From Salinicola halophilus (GTDB taxonomy: Bacteria > Pseudomonadota > Gammaproteobacteria > Pseudomonadales > Halomonadaceae): a stretch of 64,000 bases of DNA. The DNA is taken from assembly GCF_003206155.1 (NCBI RefSeq), contig NZ_PZJV01000001.1, forward strand, positions 1,656,272 through 1,720,271. Direction: 5' to 3'. Below are positions 1 to 11,403 of this stretch, piece by piece. Within the stretch, counting starts at the first letter, position 1. Each line of letters begins with the position of its first letter. Made by a program: the position numbers and the translations under genes. Under the pieces are notes generated by a model, which had not been told where the DNA came from, did no database searches, and saw nothing but the letters and a program-made list of their open reading frames with translations.

Positions 1-103
1 CCGGGGCGATGTCGTTTCTGGGCGGGTGTCGAAAACGGCTCGGGGCCGGAGGCCGGCGCAGGGTGGAAAATCGCCCAGTGGCGAGCGCCGCCAGCGTCCG
101 GGG
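1..103. other. window edge, no gene seen
   Basis: This GC-rich stretch lies downstream of the SDR gene that is read towards it. I see no convincing start, codon pattern or strong hairpin in it. Confidence 0.4.
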
Positions 104-1682
<1,579 letters not shown>

Positions 1683-2044
1683 CGGACGCTCACCGACGCG
1701 TCCTTCTTCGGCTTTCCGCCCATCACCGGTTTGCCGCCCATCGCCATGGCATCCCCCGCGCTCGATCGAGGCAGCAAGTTAACGAGCCATGTCGATCCCC
1801 GGTAGGGCCAGTTGTCGAGCGGCGCCGGGACATCCCGAAGACGATACGGCTACCCGGCGCTCGCCCCTCGGTGAGCGCCCATCTCTCTGTCCCGAAGCCG
1901 GCGGCATTCTGGCTCTAGGCCAGCGTGACTCGACCGCCCTAGGCTTGAGGTCACGCTCGCCGGTCGCTCGTCCGGCCGCCGCCGGGCCCCTGGTCCGGCT
2001 CATACATCAGGCCCCAATCGCCTTGCCACTCGGGACACTCGACC
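1683..2044. other. divergent intergenic region
   Basis: About 360 bp between the TauE-like gene (minus strand) and the class III aminotransferase (plus strand). It must hold both promoters. I see no protein-coding signal that is not a shadow frame, and no clear palindrome that I would call an operator. Confidence 0.4.
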
Positions 2045-3364
2045 ATGAACGACGCCGCTCTCAACGACCTCACCCTCGCGCTCGACCGCCAGCACGTCTT
2101 TCACTCGTGGTCGGTTCAGGGCGGCCTCGACCCGCTGGTGATCGCCGGTGGCAAGGGGTGTCGCCTGTGGGACTACGCCGGAAAAGAGTATCTGGACTTC
2201 TCCAGCCAGCTGGTCAACACCAACATCGGCCATCAGCACCCCAAGGTGATCGCCGCCATTCAGGCCCAGGCGGAGACGCTCGCCACCGTCGCTCCGGCGC
2301 ACGCCAACCTGGCGCGGGGCGAGGCCGCCCAGCGCGTGTTGTCGCACGCCCCGGTAGGCTTCGAGAAGGTCTTTTTCACCAACGCCGGCGCGGATGCCAA
2401 CGAGAACGCCATGCGCATGGCGCGTGCGGTCACCGGGCGCGACAAGATCCTCTCGGCCTATCGCTCGTATCACGGCAGCACCGGCGCCGCCATCGCCGCC
2501 ACCGGCGACCCGCGGCGGGTACCCAACGAATTCGCCCGCGGCCATGCCCACTTCTTCAATCCGTTTCTCTATCGCAGCGACTTCTGGGCGGAGAACGAAG
2601 CCCAGGAGTGCGAACGCGCCCTTACCCACTTGAAGCGCGTGATCGAATGCGAGGGGCCCGGGTCGATCGCCGCCATCCTGCTGGAGTCGATTCCGGGGAC
2701 CGCCGGCGTGCTGGTGCCACCCAAGGCGTATCTCGAGGGGGTTCGTCGCCTCGCCGATCAGCACGGCATCCTGCTGATCTTCGACGAGGTGATGGCGGGC
2801 TTCGGCCGAACCGGGCGCTGGTTCGCCTTCGAACACTTCGCCGCCCGCCCCGATCTGATCGTCTTCGCCAAGGGCGTCAATTCGGGCTACGTACCCGCCG
2901 GCGGCGTCGTCATTTCCGAGACCGTTTCCCGACATTTCGACGAGCGCATGTTCTTCGGCGGCCTCACCTACTCGGGCCATCCGCTGGCGATGGCGGCGAT
3001 CGTCGCCACGCTGGATGCGATGGCGGAAGAGGGCGTGGTGGAGAATGCCGATCGGATCGGCAACGGCGTGCTGGCGAGCGGGCTTTCGCGGCTGGCGGAA
3101 CGACACGCCGTCGTCGGCGAGACGCGCGGGCTCGGCGTCTTTCACGCCCTCGAGCTCGTCAGCGACCCCGAGACGCGCGCCCCGCTGCCCGCCGCCGAGA
3201 TGGCGACCATCAAACGCGCGCTGATCGAGCAAGGCGTGCTGCCGTTCGTGGTCGAGAACCGCATCCACGTGGTACCGCCGTGCATCGTCAGCGAAGCGGA
3301 GGTAGCGGAAGGACTCGCCGCGCTGGATAAAGTGCTCGGCGAGGCCAGCGCTCGCCTCGGCTGA
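2045..3364 (+). CDS. class III PLP-dependent aminotransferase
   Basis: A 439-residue fold-type I, class III (omega/ornithine-type) aminotransferase. The substrate-loop and cofactor region is clear: the TNAGADANENAMRMAR segment near residues 120-135, the IFDEVMAGFGRTG block near 242-254 with the PLP-contacting Asp, and the Schiff-base lysine in the FAKG motif near 278. It transfers an amino group between an omega-amino or alpha-amino donor and a keto acid. Its nearest neighbour is a convergent MocR regulator, itself built on an aminotransferase fold, and a GltS-like symporter follows. This suggests amino-compound catabolism, but the donor cannot be told from sequence. Confidence 0.9.
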   Translation: MNDAALNDLTLALDRQHVFHSWSVQGGLDPLVIAGGKGCRLWDYAGKEYLDFSSQLVNTNIGHQHPKVIAAIQAQAETLATVAPAHANLARGEAAQRVLSHAPVGFEKVFFTNAGADANENAMRMARAVTGRDKILSAYRSYHGSTGAAIAATGDPRRVPNEFARGHAHFFNPFLYRSDFWAENEAQECERALTHLKRVIECEGPGSIAAILLESIPGTAGVLVPPKAYLEGVRRLADQHGILLIFDEVMAGFGRTGRWFAFEHFAARPDLIVFAKGVNSGYVPAGGVVISETVSRHFDERMFFGGLTYSGHPLAMAAIVATLDAMAEEGVVENADRIGNGVLASGLSRLAERHAVVGETRGLGVFHALELVSDPETRAPLPAAEMATIKRALIEQGVLPFVVENRIHVVPPCIVSEAEVAEGLAALDKVLGEASARLG

Positions 3365-3381
3365 GATAAAGAGAAAGGTGA

Positions 3382-3404
3382 GCGGGCGCTGGCGAGGCGC
3401 CCGC
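3382..3404. terminator. hairpin between convergent genes
   Basis: Perfect 8-bp inverted repeat (3382-3389 with 3397-3404) in the 70-bp gap between the aminotransferase and the convergent MocR gene. There is no clear T tract, so it is a stem-loop that may act in both directions rather than a classic intrinsic terminator. Confidence 0.45.
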
Positions 3405-3434
3405 CCGAAGTGCAGTCGCTGGACAGCGTCTCTG

Positions 3435-4892
3435 CTAGAAGACGTCGGCCAGACGTTCGATACCGGGACGAATGCGCTCGTTGTCGATGACGCCGAAACC
3501 GAGCCGGAAGAAGTTGCCCGGCGGCGCCCGGTCGAAGAAGTGCTGGAACCCCGGCTCGATCAGCACCCCCTGCTGGGACGCGCGCCAGGCCAGGCGCTGG
3601 GTATCGATCCCGGCGGGCGCCTGAAGCCAGAACACGCTGGCATGGTCGTCACCGATGCGCCGGCACGACGGCAGCGCCCGGGTGATGGCGTCGTCCAGTG
3701 TCTCCCAGCGCTGTCGCATCTCCTCGGCGAACACGCGCAGATAGCGGTCGTAGTGGCCCTGGGCGAGAAACTCCGCCAGCTGCTGCTGCAGCCCCGAAGG
3801 CGGATGGCGGTACATCAGCCGTCGCAGCGCTCTCAGCTCATCGATCAGCTCGGCGTCCGCGACCAGATAGCCCAGCCGCAGGCCGGCGGAGAGCGGTTTG
3901 GAGAGCGAGCTCATGTAGATCACGCGGGCGCCGGCGCGACTCGCCTTCAGGGCTGGCTGAGCGTGGCGGTCGAAATTGACCTCGGCGTCGTAGTCGTCCT
4001 CCAGCACCACCTGATCCCGCTCGAGGATCTGGGCAATCAGCGCCTCGCGCCGCGCCCGGCTCATGGTCACGCCCGTCGGCACCTGATGGCTGGGCGTCAC
4101 GTAGAGGTAGTCGCAGCGTGCGGCCTCGGCGTCGAGCTGCATCCCCTCGCTATCGAGGGACTGGTAGCTCAGCGTCGCGCCCTGGCGGCGGAAGACATTG
4201 GCCGCCTCCCGGTAGCCGGGATTCTCCACCGCCACCCGGGTGCGCGCATCGAACAGCAGCTGGGCGATCAGGTAGAGCGCGTTCTGGGAGCCAAGGGTGA
4301 TCAGGATCTCGTCGCTGCGGGCGTGGATGCCCCGCTTGGGCAGCACCCGGGTGCGGATCTGCTCGACCAGCATGGGGTCGTCCTGATCGTAGCGATCGTT
4401 GAGCCAGTGGCGCTCGCGGTGGCCGCCCAGCAGTCGGCGCGACGCCTCCCGCCACTGCTCAAGTGGAAAGAGCCCGGCGTCGAGCTGGCCGTAGACGAAG
4501 GGAAACTCGTAGTGCATCCAGTTGCTCGGTCGCAGTACGCCCTGCAGGTGGCTCGGCCGATGGGTGAAGCGCCTGCCCCAGGATGGCGCATCGACGACCT
4601 CGTCCCGCTCGTCTTCCATCGATTCCGGTGCAGCGCCCGGCTGGTAGGTGTCATCGAGGTAGTAGCCGCTGCGCGGACGGCTCACCAGGTAGCCGTCCTC
4701 GACCAGCTTTTCGTAGACGAGTGCCACGGTGTTGCGCGAGATTCCCAGCTGCAGCGACAGTTTGCGACACGACGGCAGCGCCTCCTCGGCGGGAATGGTG
4801 CCGGTATGAATGGCGTCCAGCAGCGCCTTGCGCAGCTGCTCCTGCAGCCCCCGCTGGCAGTCGAAATCGAGATGAAAATAGTGATCGAGCAT
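3435..4892 (-). CDS. MocR-type GntR transcriptional regulator with aminotransferase domain
   Basis: A 485-residue PdxR/TauR/GabR-class (MocR) protein. Residues 1-75 form a GntR winged helix (the LGISRNTVALVYEKL recognition helix lies near residues 50-65). A linker of about 50 residues leads into a complete fold-type I aminotransferase domain with the PLP lysine in the SSLSKPLSAG motif. MocR proteins use PLP, or its adduct with an amino ligand, as the signal. The position, convergent with a class III aminotransferase and divergent from a GltS-like symporter, suggests that it controls one or both. Confidence 0.9.
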   Translation of the reverse strand: MLDHYFHLDFDCQRGLQEQLRKALLDAIHTGTIPAEEALPSCRKLSLQLGISRNTVALVYEKLVEDGYLVSRPRSGYYLDDTYQPGAAPESMEDERDEVVDAPSWGRRFTHRPSHLQGVLRPSNWMHYEFPFVYGQLDAGLFPLEQWREASRRLLGGHRERHWLNDRYDQDDPMLVEQIRTRVLPKRGIHARSDEILITLGSQNALYLIAQLLFDARTRVAVENPGYREAANVFRRQGATLSYQSLDSEGMQLDAEAARCDYLYVTPSHQVPTGVTMSRARREALIAQILERDQVVLEDDYDAEVNFDRHAQPALKASRAGARVIYMSSLSKPLSAGLRLGYLVADAELIDELRALRRLMYRHPPSGLQQQLAEFLAQGHYDRYLRVFAEEMRQRWETLDDAITRALPSCRRIGDDHASVFWLQAPAGIDTQRLAWRASQQGVLIEPGFQHFFDRAPPGNFFRLGFGVIDNERIRPGIERLADVF

Positions 4893-5257
4893 GGATGACT
4901 CCTTGGATGACGACTTGCCGATGGCGACTTGCCGATGGAAAGTGCCGATCCGGCGAATGCTCTGGCCGGTACGTCCAAGTTCGATGCAATTAACGCGCCA
5001 GTGGCCCCGCGGCCGAGGTCGATCGCCCTCGCAGCGACGATAACGTGCAGGGTCGCCGACCCGTCGGCTCGATACTCGAAGGTCGGGCCTGTCCCGGACG
5101 CGCTGTCGATCTGGCCCGATCCGCCCGGGAAGGCGTTACTTACGATGAAGCGCTAGTCTCCACCCCCTCGCGCTGACTCGACCGACGCGATGAAGAGCAC
5201 GACGATCACGACAACGATCACGATAACGACAACGACGACCACCACGAGGATTCCCCC
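4893..5257. other. divergent intergenic region with ACGA-rich leader
   Basis: About 365 bp between the MocR gene and the GltS-like gene. The last 65 bp before the symporter ATG are a purine-pyrimidine patterned tract built of CACGA, ACGATC and ACAACG units (about 5190-5250), ending next to the AGG ribosome site. The first part should contain the MocR and symporter promoters, but I cannot place them. Confidence 0.45.
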
Positions 5258-6661
5258 ATGGGCAGCACGTTTCACGGCGTCATCGCCTTCGCGCTGATGA
5301 CCGCCCTTCTGGTCATCGGCAGCCTTTTGCGCTCACGTTTACCCTGGCTGCGCGCGAGTCTGATTCCGGGGAGTATCGTCGCCGGCGCCCTCGGCTTCGC
5401 CGCGCTCTCGCTGGGCTGGGTTCCCGGCTACGGGCCGCAGGATTTCACCGCGCTGGCGTTTCACTTCTTCACCCTGAGTTTCATGTCGCTGTGTCTGACC
5501 GGCAGCCCGCCCGCGGCGGACGGTCGCGAGCGTCAAAGCGTCATCGGTGGTGGACTCTGGCTGACGCTGATGTGGACGGCGAGTCTCGGCGTGCAGGCGG
5601 TGATCGGCTACGCCGTGATGTCGGGATTCGATCTGATCAGCGGCGCCGATCTCGACCCGCTGCTCGGCGCCATCGCCACCCACGGCTTCACCCAGGGGCC
5701 GGGGCAGGCGCTCACCTACGGCACGATCTGGCAGGAGGATTACGGCATCGCCGACGCCGCCCAGGTCGGGGTGATCTTCGCCTCGATGGGCTTCATCGCC
5801 GCCTTTCTGGTCGGTGTCCCCATGGCGCGCTACTTCCTCAAGCGCGGGCGCAACGCCAATCGCCACTCCACCCTCGACGACGATTTCATCAGCGGCTTTC
5901 ACCGTCCGGACACCCGTCCCAGTGCGGGCCGGCAGATCTCCCACGCCGGCACCGTGGACTCGTTCGCCTGGCACCTGGGGCTTCTGGGCGTGGCCTACGT
6001 TCTCACCTATCTGTGGCTGTCGCTGATGCAGCCGCTGGTCGCCGGCAATCAGCTGCTCTCGGTGTTCTTCAGCTATAACCTCTTCTTCGCCCACGGCCTG
6101 ACCATCTGCGTGTTGATGCGTCTGGCGATCGACCGCCTGGGCTGGGCGCACCGGGTCGACGACGACACCTTCAAGCGCATCACCAGCGCCTCGGTGGACT
6201 TCATGGTGGTGGCGACCCTGATGAGCATTCAGATCGCGGTGCTCGCCGCGCTGCTGCTGCCGATACTGCTGGTGGCGGCCTGCATCACGCTGGTCACCTT
6301 CATCGGCGCGCTCATCATCGGGCGACTCAGCGGCCCGCTCGGCGCCGAGCGAGCGGTGACCGCCTTCGGCTGCTGCTGCGGTTCCACTGGCACGGGGCTG
6401 TTGCTGCTGCGCATGCTGGATGCGGATTTCAGCACCTCGGTGCCCAAGGAGCTGGCGTTTTTCAATATCGCCATCCTCATCGTCAATATTCCCACGCTGT
6501 TCTTCTTCGCCCCCATCGCGCCGAGTCTGAGCCCGGCGACCTATCTGCTGATCTTCGGCGGCTACGCCCTCGTGACGCTCGCCTGCATCCCGCTGCTGCT
6601 ACGCTGGCAGCGTCGGCGTGACGCCGGCGCCGCGAGTCACACCACGGAGCGTCCCGCATGA
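5258..6661 (+). CDS. GltS-like sodium:glutamate symporter family protein
   Basis: A 467-residue integral membrane protein with ten or more hydrophobic segments in two halves. Both halves carry the glycine-rich hairpins of the ESS/GltS group: THGFTQGPGQA near residue 150 and CCCGSTGTGLLLLRMLD near 375. The hydrophilic loop near 200-235 splits the halves. E. coli GltS is about 400 residues, so this is a longer, diverged member. Expected role: Na+-coupled uptake of an anionic amino acid or related carboxylate. Its stop overlaps the start of the amidohydrolase (ATGA), so the two are translationally coupled. Confidence 0.8.
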   Translation: MGSTFHGVIAFALMTALLVIGSLLRSRLPWLRASLIPGSIVAGALGFAALSLGWVPGYGPQDFTALAFHFFTLSFMSLCLTGSPPAADGRERQSVIGGGLWLTLMWTASLGVQAVIGYAVMSGFDLISGADLDPLLGAIATHGFTQGPGQALTYGTIWQEDYGIADAAQVGVIFASMGFIAAFLVGVPMARYFLKRGRNANRHSTLDDDFISGFHRPDTRPSAGRQISHAGTVDSFAWHLGLLGVAYVLTYLWLSLMQPLVAGNQLLSVFFSYNLFFAHGLTICVLMRLAIDRLGWAHRVDDDTFKRITSASVDFMVVATLMSIQIAVLAALLLPILLVAACITLVTFIGALIIGRLSGPLGAERAVTAFGCCCGSTGTGLLLLRMLDADFSTSVPKELAFFNIAILIVNIPTLFFFAPIAPSLSPATYLLIFGGYALVTLACIPLLLRWQRRRDAGAASHTTERPA

Positions 6662-8337
6662 GCTGTCGCATCTACGCTGCCAAACGCATCGTCACCATGA
6701 ACCCCTCGCAGCCCACCGCCGAGGGGGAGCGCCCCACCCATATCGCGGTGCGCGACGGCCGTATTCTGGGCGTCGGCCCGCTCGAGACCCTGACCGAATT
6801 CGGCGACTACGTGCTCGACGAACGCTTCGCCGACAAGATCCTCATGCCGGGGTTCGTCGAGGGGCACAGCCACGCGCTGGAAGGGGCGATGTGGGCCTAC
6901 GTCTACGCCGGTTTCTTTCCCCGTACCGACCCGGAGGGCCGGGTCTGGGCGGGGCTGACCGATATCGCCTCGGTTCAGTCGCGGCTCAGTGACCATGCGT
7001 CAGCGCTCGAGGCCGAGACCCCGCTGATCGCCTGGGGGTTCGATCCGATCTATTTCCCCACGCGCCGGCTCGACCGGGACGACCTCGACGCCGTCGACGA
7101 CCGTCGCCCGATCGTGGTGATCCACGCCAGTCTCCACATGATGACCGTCAACTCCGCGATGCTGGCACTCGCGGGGCTCGAGGCACATGCCGACATCGAC
7201 GGCGTCATGACCTTTAACGACGGCAGATTGAACGGCGAACTGCGGGAGATGGCGGCCATGCACGCCGTCTTCGACACCCTGGCCCTCGATCTCTTCGACC
7301 GCGGCAGCACGCCGGAGACGCTGAATCGCTACGCCAGGATCGCCCAGCGCAACGGCGTCACCACGCTCACCGATCTCTACAATCCGCTCAGCGAGACCGG
7401 CGTGGCCAGCATGCGCGAGTGCCTCGGCGACGATACATTGCCGATGCGCCTGGTGCCGGCGATGAGCGCGCTGACCTACAGCGCCGAGGCGGGGATCGAG
7501 CGCCTCATGGCGTGTCGTGAGCTAGCCACGGACCGGCTGCACTTCGGCCCGGTGAAGCTGATGACCGACGGCTCGATCCAGGGCTACAGCGCTCGCCTGC
7601 GGTGGCCCGGGTACCACGACGGCGCCCCCAACGGGCTCTGGAACGCCGAGCCCGAGCGCCTGGTCGAGCTGGTGCACCGCTATCACATGGCCGGGCTGCA
7701 GCTGCACATTCACACCAACGGCGACGAGGCGGTGGCGCTGATGCTCGATGCCATCGAGTCAGCACTCGAGCTCTCGCCGAGACCCGATCACCGCCATACG
7801 CTGCAGCACTGCCAGATCATCGATCACGCCCAGATGAAGCGCGCCGCGCGGCTCGGCGTCTGCCTCAACATGTTCGCCAACCACCTTTACTACTGGGGCG
7901 ACATTCACCGCGAGCGCACCCTCGGTTTCGAGCGCAGCCAGCGCCTGGAGCCGCTGGCGAGCGCCGACCGCCTGGGCATTCCCATCGCCGCCCACTGCGA
8001 CGCCCCGGTGACGCCGCTGTCACCGCTGTTCACGGCCTGGTGCAGCGTCGCCCGCCGGACCGCCAGCGGTCGCGTGCTGGGTGCCGCCGAGGCGCTGACG
8101 GTGGAGCGGGCGCTGAAGCTGATCACCCTCGATGCCGCCTACACCCTCAAGCTCGACGACCGTATCGGCAGCCTGGAGGTCGGCAAGTTCGCCGACATCG
8201 CCGTGCTCGACGAGGACCCCATGGAGGTGCCGCTGGAGCGGCTGCCCGGGATTCGCATCGCCGCGACGATGGTCGGCGGCAAGGTGTTCGCCAACGACAT
8301 CGACGACGGAGCTTACGATGACAAAGCGCGCGACTGA
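6658..8337 (+). CDS. amidohydrolase family protein, YtcJ-like
   Basis: A 559-residue metal-dependent amidohydrolase of the Amidohydro_3/YtcJ type. It shows the HSH metal pair (VEGHSHALEG, near residue 69), the lysine of KLMTDGSIQG near 301, the HIHTNGDEAV histidine near 350, the HTLQHCQI histidine near 380 and the late AHCDAP aspartate. No signal peptide is visible. It should hydrolyse an amide, imide or similar bond in the cytosol. Coupling to the GltS-like importer upstream and the CobW metallochaperone downstream suggests that uptake, hydrolysis and metal loading are co-expressed. Confidence 0.85.
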   Translation: MSCRIYAAKRIVTMNPSQPTAEGERPTHIAVRDGRILGVGPLETLTEFGDYVLDERFADKILMPGFVEGHSHALEGAMWAYVYAGFFPRTDPEGRVWAGLTDIASVQSRLSDHASALEAETPLIAWGFDPIYFPTRRLDRDDLDAVDDRRPIVVIHASLHMMTVNSAMLALAGLEAHADIDGVMTFNDGRLNGELREMAAMHAVFDTLALDLFDRGSTPETLNRYARIAQRNGVTTLTDLYNPLSETGVASMRECLGDDTLPMRLVPAMSALTYSAEAGIERLMACRELATDRLHFGPVKLMTDGSIQGYSARLRWPGYHDGAPNGLWNAEPERLVELVHRYHMAGLQLHIHTNGDEAVALMLDAIESALELSPRPDHRHTLQHCQIIDHAQMKRAARLGVCLNMFANHLYYWGDIHRERTLGFERSQRLEPLASADRLGIPIAAHCDAPVTPLSPLFTAWCSVARRTASGRVLGAAEALTVERALKLITLDAAYTLKLDDRIGSLEVGKFADIAVLDEDPMEVPLERLPGIRIAATMVGGKVFANDIDDGAYDDKARD

Positions 8338-8339
8338 CG

Positions 8340-9446
8340 ATGCCCGAGACGACTGAACCCGCGACGACTGAACCCGCGACGGCGTCATCACCGGCGACGA
8401 TTCCCGTGACGCTGGTCGCGGGCTATCTGGGGGCCGGCAAGACGACCTGGCTCAACCGGCATCTGCGCGCGGGCGTCACCCCGGGGACGCTGGTGCTGGT
8501 CAACGATTTCGGCGCCATCAACGTCGACGCCGAGCTGATCGACTACCGCGGCGACCGGCTGCTGTCGCTCGACAACGGCTGTCTGTGCTGCTCGCTGAGC
8601 GACGCCCTCGGTGCCCAGCTCTCGCGGATCGCCCGCTGGCCCGAGCCGCCGACGGCGCTGATCATCGAGACCAGCGGCGTCGCGCTGCCGGGGCGCATCG
8701 CCGACATGGTCCGCGTCGCACGCCAGTTTCACCTGGCCGAGATCGTGACCCTGGTCGATCTCGGCGCGCTGGCCCGCCATCGTCGGGATGGGCGTATCGC
8801 CGATTTGGTGGAGACGCAGATCGCCGCGGCGGACCGCCTCTCGTGCAACCGTGAAGACAGCCTCGGCCCCGACGAGCTGGCGTCGGCAAACCGCTGGCTT
8901 GAATCGATCAACCCGCATGCGACGAATGAGCCTTCAGCGTCGAATGAGCCTTCAGCGTCGAATGAGCCTTCAGCGTCGAATGAGCCTTCAGCGTCGAATG
9001 AGCCTTCAGCGCCGAATGAGCCCCGCGCGAACGCCAGCCGGACTGCCGAACCCGGCGATACCGACATCGAGGCTGTCGACGCCGGCAAAGTCGACTCCCG
9101 CGCGCCGCCTCTCCACGGTCTCCAGCCGGCCCCGCTCGACCCTCCGAACTGGCAGCGCTTCACCCGCCAGCTCCCCGCGCTGGCCGAGCGAGACGCGCTG
9201 GAGGGTTGCCTGGCGCGCCACGCCGGGGCGGTAGCTCGCGCCAAGGGCTTTCTTCAGGTCGGCGACCGCCACTTCGTCTTCCACTGGAGCGGGGGGCGGG
9301 CCAGCTGGACGCCGACCGCACCGCGCCCCGGGGCAGGACAGCTGGTGGGCATCGGTTTCGCCGGTGCCCAACTCGACAGCCTGCTCGACGCCCTCGCCGA
9401 ACTCGCGACGTCCGCCCCGGACGAACGCCCCCGCGAAGACCGCTGA
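8340..9446 (+). CDS. CobW/COG0523 family GTP-binding protein
   Basis: A 368-residue G3E GTPase of the COG0523 group, which deliver metals (Zn, Co, Fe) to client enzymes. The P-loop GYLGAGKT is at residues 28-35 and the metal-binding CxCC motif at 81-84. The guanine-specificity motif reads NRED (170-173) instead of the usual NKxD, a mild oddity. Residues about 195-230 are a low-complexity insertion of six-residue NEPSAS repeats, followed by the CobW C-terminal domain. It starts 3 bp after the amidohydrolase stop, so the amidohydrolase is the likely client. Confidence 0.88.
   Translation: MPETTEPATTEPATASSPATIPVTLVAGYLGAGKTTWLNRHLRAGVTPGTLVLVNDFGAINVDAELIDYRGDRLLSLDNGCLCCSLSDALGAQLSRIARWPEPPTALIIETSGVALPGRIADMVRVARQFHLAEIVTLVDLGALARHRRDGRIADLVETQIAAADRLSCNREDSLGPDELASANRWLESINPHATNEPSASNEPSASNEPSASNEPSASNEPSAPNEPRANASRTAEPGDTDIEAVDAGKVDSRAPPLHGLQPAPLDPPNWQRFTRQLPALAERDALEGCLARHAGAVARAKGFLQVGDRHFVFHWSGGRASWTPTAPRPGAGQLVGIGFAGAQLDSLLDALAELATSAPDERPREDR
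8922..9029. repeat. 18-bp in-frame tandem repeat inside the CobW gene
   Basis: Five near-identical 18-bp units (8922-9011) and one decayed unit (9012-9029). Each adds six residues (NEPSAS). The array sits in the loop between the GTPase and C-terminal domains, where copy number could vary without breaking the frame. Confidence 0.9.
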
Positions 9447-9767
<321 letters not shown>

Positions 9768-10658
9768 ATGAATCGATCCGCTACCCACTCGTCGACCGTC
9801 AACGTCTCGCCCAAGCGGTGGTTCGCCGCCGCACTCGCGGGGTCGCTGATGAGTATCGCCCTTCCCGCGGTCGCCGCCGACCTGGAGGAGATCGAGAGCC
9901 GCGGCAGCCTGAACGTGGCGACGGAGGACAACTACGCGCCGTTCAACTTCATCGAGGATGGCGATCCCAGGGGCTTCAACGCCGACGTGCTCGAGGAACT
10001 GCGGGAGTACGCCGACTTCGACATCAAGCAGGAGATTCTGCCCTGGACGGGCCTGCTGGCGGCGGTCTCCACCGGCCAGTACGACATGGCGCTGACCGGG
10101 GCCTCGGTCTCCGACGAGCGCCTGCGCGTGTTCGACTACACCCCGCCCTACGCCTCCGCCCAGCACTTCGCCATCACCCGCGCGGACTCGGATATCGACA
10201 GCGTCGACGATCTCAGCGGGCTTACCGTGGGCGTTCAGGCGGGCAGCGTACTGCTCTCGCGGCTGCCCGAGCTCGAGGCGATGCTGGACGAGGCGGACGA
10301 GGAACTCGGCGAGGTAGTGCAGTACGAGTCCTACCCGGAGGCGTTTGCCGATCTGGCCAACGGTCGTCTCGACTACGTGATCGACTCGGCGGTACCGGCG
10401 AATACGCTGGTCGCCTCACGGCCGGAAGTCTTCGCCAAGGGGCCCGCGGTCTCCGGTGCCGGCTACGTCTCCTGGCCCATTCCCAAGTCGAGCCCCGAGC
10501 TGCTCGAGTACATGAGCGAGTTCCTCGCCCACCTGCGCGACAGCGGCCGACTGGCCGAACTGCAGGAGGAGTGGTTCGGCGAGAGCTTCCCCGACCTGCC
10601 CACCGAGCCATTGACCAGCGTCGAGCAGTTCCACGAGCTGGCCGGGCTGGACGACTGA
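9768..10658 (+). CDS. amino acid ABC transporter substrate-binding protein
   Basis: A 296-residue periplasmic binding protein (SBP_bac_3, polar amino acid type). The chosen ATG follows a GAGG-like site and gives a standard signal peptide ending in the PAVAA segment near residue 36. The upstream part of the open frame would translate the hexanucleotide array and is rejected. The mature part has the NVATEDNYAPFNF opening and the DMALTGASVSDER core of the family. It is followed by two permeases and an ATPase, giving a complete importer. Ligand unknown; the family binds polar or basic amino acids and related compounds. Confidence 0.9.
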   Translation: MNRSATHSSTVNVSPKRWFAAALAGSLMSIALPAVAADLEEIESRGSLNVATEDNYAPFNFIEDGDPRGFNADVLEELREYADFDIKQEILPWTGLLAAVSTGQYDMALTGASVSDERLRVFDYTPPYASAQHFAITRADSDIDSVDDLSGLTVGVQAGSVLLSRLPELEAMLDEADEELGEVVQYESYPEAFADLANGRLDYVIDSAVPANTLVASRPEVFAKGPAVSGAGYVSWPIPKSSPELLEYMSEFLAHLRDSGRLAELQEEWFGESFPDLPTEPLTSVEQFHELAGLDD

Positions 10659-10750
10659 GCGACGCCCCGCCGTCGCCATGCGCGGGGGTCGGCCCGGCCG
10701 GCGCCCGCCTCGTCGTTCGCTGCTCTTCACCGGTCATCTAGGGGTCGCCC

Positions 10751-11392
10751 ATGAATGCCAGCGCCTGGCAGATGCTGTTCGACGGGGCCTGGACCACGCT
10801 CTGGATCTCCGCGGTGTCGATCGCCATCGGCGTCGCCGCCGGACTGATCGTCGCGCTGATCCGCCTGGCCCGCATTCCCGTCGTCGATCAGATTCTCGTG
10901 CTCTACGTCAGTCTCGCGCGGGCCACACCGCTGGTGACGCTTGCGCTGTTCATCTTTCTCAGCGCGCCGACGCTCGGCTTCGGCCTGGATCGCAGCGTCG
11001 CCGGCATCCTGGCGCTGACCATCAACACCACCGCGTTCAACGCCGAGATCTGGCGCAGCGGCTTTCGCAACTTCTCCCGCGATCAGCGCGAAGCCGCCAT
11101 GGCCACCGGCATGACGCCGTGGATCACCTTCCGGCGGATCATGCTGCCGCAGATGGTGATCACGAGCCTTCCGGGGCTGATCAACGAGATGTCCTTTCTG
11201 ATCAAGGGCAGCCCCGCCATCGCCGTCATCGGCGTCGTCGACCTGACCCGCGTGACCAATCGGATTTCGGCGGTGACCTACGAGCCGCTGCCGCCGATTC
11301 TCGTCGCCTGTGCACTCTACATGGCGATCATCGGCGTGCTCGTGTGGCTGCAGCGCCTCGCCGAGCGCCGCGCCAACCGTCTGGCCACTTGA
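10751..11392 (+). CDS. amino acid ABC transporter permease (first)
   Basis: A 213-residue HisM/GlnP-family inner-membrane permease with about five hydrophobic spans. The EAA loop that docks on the ATPase is visible as the REAAMATGMTPWITFRRI stretch around residues 115-132. It lies 92 bp after the binding-protein gene and 11 bp before the second permease, consistent with one operon. Confidence 0.88.
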   Translation: MNASAWQMLFDGAWTTLWISAVSIAIGVAAGLIVALIRLARIPVVDQILVLYVSLARATPLVTLALFIFLSAPTLGFGLDRSVAGILALTINTTAFNAEIWRSGFRNFSRDQREAAMATGMTPWITFRRIMLPQMVITSLPGLINEMSFLIKGSPAIAVIGVVDLTRVTNRISAVTYEPLPPILVACALYMAIIGVLVWLQRLAERRANRLAT

Positions 11393-11403
11393 AGGAGAGG
11401 CGC

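Noticed and set aside
8922-9029. Regularly repeated units that could suggest a CRISPR array
   Set aside because: The units are contiguous, 18 bp and in frame inside a gene, with no spacers.
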